A stretch of 64,000 nucleotides of DNA. It comes from Staphylotrichum longicolle (Eukaryota > Ascomycota > Sordariomycetes > Sordariales > Chaetomiaceae). The notes below the pieces were generated by a model that made no database searches, had not been told where the DNA came from, and was given only the letters and a program-made list of their open reading frames with translations. Position numbers and translations under genes: made by a program. The stretch's first letter is position 1; each line of letters starts with the position of its first letter. Location of the stretch: contig JAHCVI010000006.1 in NCBI GenBank assembly GCA_019096155.1, positions 558,001 to 622,000 on the forward strand, written 5' to 3'. Shown here piece by piece: positions 59,941-64,000 of the stretch.

Positions 59941-60715
59941 GGTGGGCAGCTCAACCTTAGGAAGTCGGGAGGCGGCGAAGCCGAGTTGTGAGCGGATGTT
60001 CCGCGGTACGGTTAAACGGTACGGGGCTCGGGCAGTCGACAATCGCTTCGCTGGGCTCGGCTTCGCGGGAAGCGTGGGCGTGGTGCGGCGTGGGTGTGGT
60101 GGATTGGCGGAGTCGCCGTGCTCGAACGGAGGTCCAAAAATTTGGCGTCTCGTTCGCCAAAGGCCCATCTGGGTTTCCGGGGTCTGGCTAGAAGTGGGTC
60201 TGGGCTGCAGATGGTCCCGACGCCAAGACCCGGGCATTTGTGGATCCCTGCCCGGAGCACCCAAAACGGACGGAGTAAGAGGTGCTTGATGTTGCAGCTC
60301 AAAACCCCCGAGCGATAACTGTGTGAGTGGGAAAAACATGGGGCGAAAGTGGACAGAAGATATACAGCAAGAAAGTTACTATGAGGAGGCATATTTCCTC
60401 CATCACCACATTGAAACGCCTTGCCATGCCTGGTTCCGTGGTCCAATGATCCCCCAATCGATCTGCCGGACTCCTTGCCGCCTGTGGTATTCCGGGCTGT
60501 TGGATATCCCCTGCGCCGTTCATACAGTCCACGAAAGCTATCATTCCATATCCCAAACCCCAGTCTCCCGTCAACGCTCCTGTTGAACGCATCAACATGA
60601 TTAAACAATAGACAAATCTGGGCTACCATTTCATCGCATCCAATGCCCGACTTGGAAGGATACTCGAAGCCAGAGGTAAATGATCAGTTTGACCAGTTCC
60701 TCTCTCTATTCACCA
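59941..60715. other. 0.78 kb intergenic region
   Basis: 5' of the uS17m gene and 3' of LDB17, both on the minus strand. The open frame extends upstream of the uS17m ATG without another ATG, so this is probably leader and promoter. Confidence 0.45.
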
Positions 60716-62370
60716 TCAAGCCACAGGTGACGTCTCTCCAGTCGCGGGAAGCGATTCGGCTGCAGCTCGAGCGTCAACCCCTGCCACGGCCACCGCCTTC
60801 GCTTTCCTTCGGGGAGGTGGGATCTTCGGCGGAAGTTTTTTCTGCCCGCTCCCGTTGATGTGCAGACTGGTGACCGCAGGGTGGGTAATAGGCACCCCGT
60901 GGCGGTGCCTGGGCACCTCCGGCAGAGACATCTTAGACCTCAGAATCCTCGGCGGCGGCCTGGGTGGGCTGCCTCCTGTGGACGCCAGCCTATCCTTTTG
61001 CTCCAGGCCTACTCCTGACTTCCGGCTCGGCGTCTTTACGCCGGGTTTTTCAGATACGTTCGCAACAACGCTCACAGAACTTCCGGTTTGTGAATGCGTC
61101 AGAGTTGTGACAGGACTCAAGTTTGGCGACTCTGCTTCGTCTTCGGCCAGCCATGAAGTCTTTGCAACTCGCTCAACTAACCGCAATGTTGTCGGCTCGG
61201 GTGGCATGAAGTGGGCGCTGCCCGCGCCGCGCAGTATCTCCAGCAGGCTGAGGATCTGGTCTCGCTTGTAGTGAGGCGGCTGGCTGAGCTGCGTGTGGGC
61301 GAGAAGAGGGGCTAACACCCTCAGGTATGTATGCCGTAGCATATTCGCCTCGGAGGGCAGGTCCAGCAGGTTGCGGATGATGACATCCAGCAAAACTCTG
61401 AGGTCGTTGGTGTAAAAGTACTCGTATGTGGCAGACGTGGTGAAGAGAAGGTAGAGCAGCTTGAGAATTAAAAGCTGCTGCGAAGTCTCTGTTTCTCGGT
61501 TCAAAAGAAGGATAATGTTCTCGCCGAAGGTGCGGAATGACGGCCCATGAACACTGAGGACTTTAACCACGCGGTTTGTCACAGGCACCGTGGGCGAGCT
61601 GGGATCCACAGCAGCTGAGGTAGACGCAACCATGTATTGCTCGTTCAGGACCAGCTGTTGCACGCCGTTAGCCAAAATGTCGCCACACGACACGGTCAGG
61701 AGACAAACCAGAACTCGTATCACCGGATAGTGGTAGGGGTCGCCAGCATCATCAGAGAGTGCTTCAATGAGCTGAAACAGGTACATGACAAAGCTGTCGT
61801 CAACTTGCATCAGGTCCTCGAGGCGCAGGTGCTCGATCCGGGACATCTCGTACAGCAACTGCAGCAGCAGCCTGTGTAGACGGGGATCCTTGCCCCCGCA
61901 CCCCTTGATGAGCTCGAGCAACCGGCCGAAACAGCCCTCTGATATCATGGCGCGGAAGGTGTTCTCTTTGGTCCGGCCATCGAGGAGCAGAAAGTTGGCG
62001 TAGACGTGGAGCTTCGCATACTCGTCGTCCTGCTCCTGCAGGAGGCTGTAGATGAGCTGTGTCCGCACATAATTGCTGTTGCTGCAGAAGATCTGGCTCT
62101 CCAGGAGCAGCTGGGAACAACGGGCAAGATCGTCCTCGTTCTCAATGTATTCGTCTCGCGCCTTGGAGGTCGACTCAAGCCATGAGCGCAGGGCCTCGTC
62201 GAGCTGATCGGGGGTTGCGCAGGTCGAGGAGAGGATTCCAACCAAGCCTGCAAAGAAGCAATCGTCAGTCCTCTGGTCCAGATAAGAAAATTGTGGTTCC
62301 ATATTGGATCCTCACCATCCCAGAATTTCTTCTCGCTCTCGGCGGACCAAGTATCGTGGGGTTCGGCCAT
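60716..62370 (-). CDS. LDB17: Ldb17/SPIN90-like actin regulator
   Basis: Yeast Ldb17 and animal SPIN90 regulate Arp2/3 and endocytic actin patches. Exons 62370..62316 and 62247..60716 give 528 residues. The N-terminus MAEPHDTWSAESEKKFWDG is joined to LVGILSSTCATPDQLDEALR. An armadillo-like leucine-rich helical domain follows to about residue 370 (for example LILKLLYLLFTTSATYEYFY and VLAPLLAHTQLSQPPHYKRD). The C-terminal part is Pro-rich, with SH3-binding candidates GGSPPRPPPRILR and KKLPPKIPPPRRK, as in Ldb17 and SPIN90. Cytosolic, no membrane segment. Confidence 0.93.
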
Positions 62371-63206
62371 GTTCTCAGACGAACAGCACCAGCGCAGGGT
62401 ATGGAGTCTCAATCATCACGGTGATGGACGGCACAGTCCGACAACATATGTGCCCGATTGTGTCTTTGAGATCGAAACGCCTGGTGATTTGGCCATCCGG
62501 TGGGAAAGAATGGCGACTCGAGAGCAGCAGGGCATGTGCTCAGTCAGTCGGTCTGCCTTGCACGTTGGAGGGGTCGCTGTCGCTGGGCGATAGGTCAATG
62601 GTCGGGGAAGGAGGACCCCAACTTTTGTCCTGCCACACCCTGCTGATACCATGACGCTTGTCCTGTTTGGGGGGTCGTTTCGTATGCACGGGCCAGTTAC
62701 CCCACTGAACCCAGCATGACGTCGAAGGAGCTGCAATGCAACGATACCCTAAGGTGTAAGGTACCGTATTCCTCGGTTGATTTTACACTTGGAACCTCGA
62801 TGCTGGAGAAAACAAATGTCGAGTTCTGCACTGCCTCTCTTCTACTTTGCTCTCCTCATATCTTTTTTTCTTTGTCCTCATTAGTTCATTGTCTTCTTTT
62901 CGCTGTCCCCATTGTCCGACTGTTCCTCTCGTGTCGGTTACGAGTGATGCCGGACAAAGCGTCCTCATCCTGTGGCGATCAGACGACGGACCGGGATGCT
63001 GCTGGTGGCTTTACCGTGTAAAGTACAAAAACTGAACCGGGTATCAATTGGACATGCTATCGAGTATCACTGGGCTTAGCTGGAAACAAGCGGTTGTCCC
63101 CCAAGCCAGCCGCGCAGATCTAATCCCCTTCCAAAGAAGCCCCCCCCCCGAGTCTATGAGAAAGCCGACCTTGAAACGCCCACACCAAACTGCCCCCTTG
63201 ACCATT
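62371..63206. other. 0.84 kb intergenic region
   Basis: 5' of LDB17 and 3' of the PDAT gene (both minus). No gene supported. A TTTTTTTCTTTG stretch occurs near 62865. Confidence 0.45.
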
Positions 63207-64000
63207 CTACTCTTCGTACACCTTTGCTTTGGCCGCGTACTCGTGGATGTTGCTGACGATATGATCTTCGATCGTATCCCCTCTGCCGGCGGCAATCTTT
63301 AGGATGAACTCGTTGAGATTCTGCCTCCCCAAAATGTCGACATGGTCCGCCGTGTTAGGCCCCCCGCGCGGATTGAAGCGTTCGGGTTCATGCGGCATCT
63401 CCACGACGGTTACCTTGACCTTTGCCGGATTATACCGCTTCATTTTCCATCCCGTGTTGCACATGTAGCCCGTGCTCATCAGATTGACGGTCCCGTCGCC
63501 CTCGCCCATGACAACGCCATGGTCGACCATCCCCTGCGTCAGGCCCGTGTCGATCGTCATGTTCAGGCTGGTAAGACTGCCGTGCTCGGGGGTTCGGTAG
63601 TAGTATCCTCGCTCCGTCGGCTTTCCCACGCCGTAGAAGCAGTAGATCCTCATGCTAGGCGCGAGCGGGAGTCGGGTTTCCAAGGGGTTGACCCACTTCA
63701 CCGGGTCGTCTTCGTTGGCCTGGACTTCGGCGGTCGTCTGGGCAACGCCCCAGGAGTAGCTCCCCTTGACTTGGTCCCTGTACCAATCCTCAGACGAGTC
63801 TAGCAAATACTCCATGGCATCATCCACTGTGAAGTTCCGCTCGGCAGCTGTCCAGTTCAGCCCGGGCCGGAAATTGAGGAACGAACCGTAGCTGTGCTCC
63901 TGGCCGGGTTGGTCGTCGGGCGCACCGTCGAGATCGCCCCAGATAGCATTGCCCCCTATCGGCAGCATGGAGGAGATCCCGGGCATGGCGCGGAAGATCT
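63207..64000 (-). CDS. LRO1: phospholipid:diacylglycerol acyltransferase (Lro1/PDAT), C-terminal part, truncated by window edge
   Basis: ER enzyme that makes triacylglycerol from diacylglycerol with a phospholipid acyl donor. Only the C-terminal ~264 residues lie in the window, ending in the stop at 63207-63209. The open frame runs to the right edge (IFRAMPGISSMLPIGGNAIW), so the gene continues outside. The catalytic Asp is in VVMGEGDGTVNLMSTGYM, and the His is in GPNTADHVDILG, as in the LCAT/PDAT family. PSMRIYCFYGVGKPTERGYY is also family-typical. The serine nucleophile lies beyond the window. Confidence 0.93.
   Translation of the reverse strand, partial: IFRAMPGISSMLPIGGNAIWGDLDGAPDDQPGQEHSYGSFLNFRPGLNWTAAERNFTVDDAMEYLLDSSEDWYRDQVKGSYSWGVAQTTAEVQANEDDPVKWVNPLETRLPLAPSMRIYCFYGVGKPTERGYYYRTPEHGSLTSLNMTIDTGLTQGMVDHGVVMGEGDGTVNLMSTGYMCNTGWKMKRYNPAKVKVTVVEMPHEPERFNPRGGPNTADHVDILGRQNLNEFILKIAAGRGDTIEDHIVSNIHEYAAKAKVYEE

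Noticed and set aside
1..64000. Search for biosynthetic cluster, transposon, CRISPR or viral remnant
   Set aside because: No polyketide or peptide synthetase, transposase, reverse transcriptase, terminal repeats or spaced direct repeats were seen; genes are mostly conserved housekeeping genes.

Overview
This window is nuclear DNA of a filamentous ascomycete, most likely a sordariomycete. The genes are GC-rich, introns are short (about 45-105 nt) with GTATGT/GTAAGT/GTGAGT donors and CTAAC/CTGAC branch points, and the products include fungal Atg4, Atg9, Slm1, Sqs1, Ldb17 and a fungal amino-acid permease. I see no operons, rRNA, tRNA, CRISPR, transposons or biosynthetic cluster. I could reconstruct about 23 genes, one of them a broken copy, and most exon sets add up to an intact reading frame.

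Layout. 0.3-3.8 kb: an unidentified zinc-ribbon/WD40-like protein (-). 5.8-8.6 kb: an amino-acid permease (+) in 16 exons. 10.3-13.3 kb: a divergent mitochondrial pair, KGD2 (-) and a complex I LYR subunit (+). 13.7-17.0 kb: histones H2A (-) and H2B (+), divergent but more than 2 kb apart. 17.4-28.8 kb: SQS1-like (-), ATG4 (+), a JJJ1-type J-protein (-), an SPX-RING protein (+), and a cystathionine gamma-synthase reading frame broken in several places (-). 30.1-38.7 kb: a VOC-like membrane protein with five perfect-length 48-nt repeats (-), EMG1/NEP1 (-), and a secreted protein with an Asn/Gly repeat (+). These are separated by 1-2 kb gene-free gaps. 39.8-48.8 kb: SLM1 (+), GAR1 (-), a P58IPK/DNAJC3-type ER co-chaperone (+) and a mitoferrin-type carrier (-). 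50.0-58.9 kb: ATG9 (-) and COG6 (+) as a divergent pair, then an MIT-AAA ATPase (+). 59.1-64.0 kb: a mitochondrial uS17 protein (-), LDB17 (-) and the C-terminal part of a PDAT/LRO1 acyltransferase running off the right edge (-).

Most genes are housekeeping. Themes are autophagy and Golgi traffic (ATG4, ATG9, COG6), mitochondria (KGD2, complex I, carrier, uS17m), ribosome and snoRNP biogenesis (EMG1, GAR1, JJJ1, SQS1) and chromatin (H2A/H2B). I do not see a clear new multi-gene system.

The observations most worth following are the micro-exons of the permease, the decayed or mis-assembled cystathionine gamma-synthase, an odd H2B splice junction, the repeat-bearing VOC protein and the Asn/Gly repeat whose other frames are also open. 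Several conserved genes (JJJ1, GAR1, possibly SQS1 and H2B) look like they carry single-base indels. Assembly error must therefore be excluded before any of the frame anomalies is read as biology.
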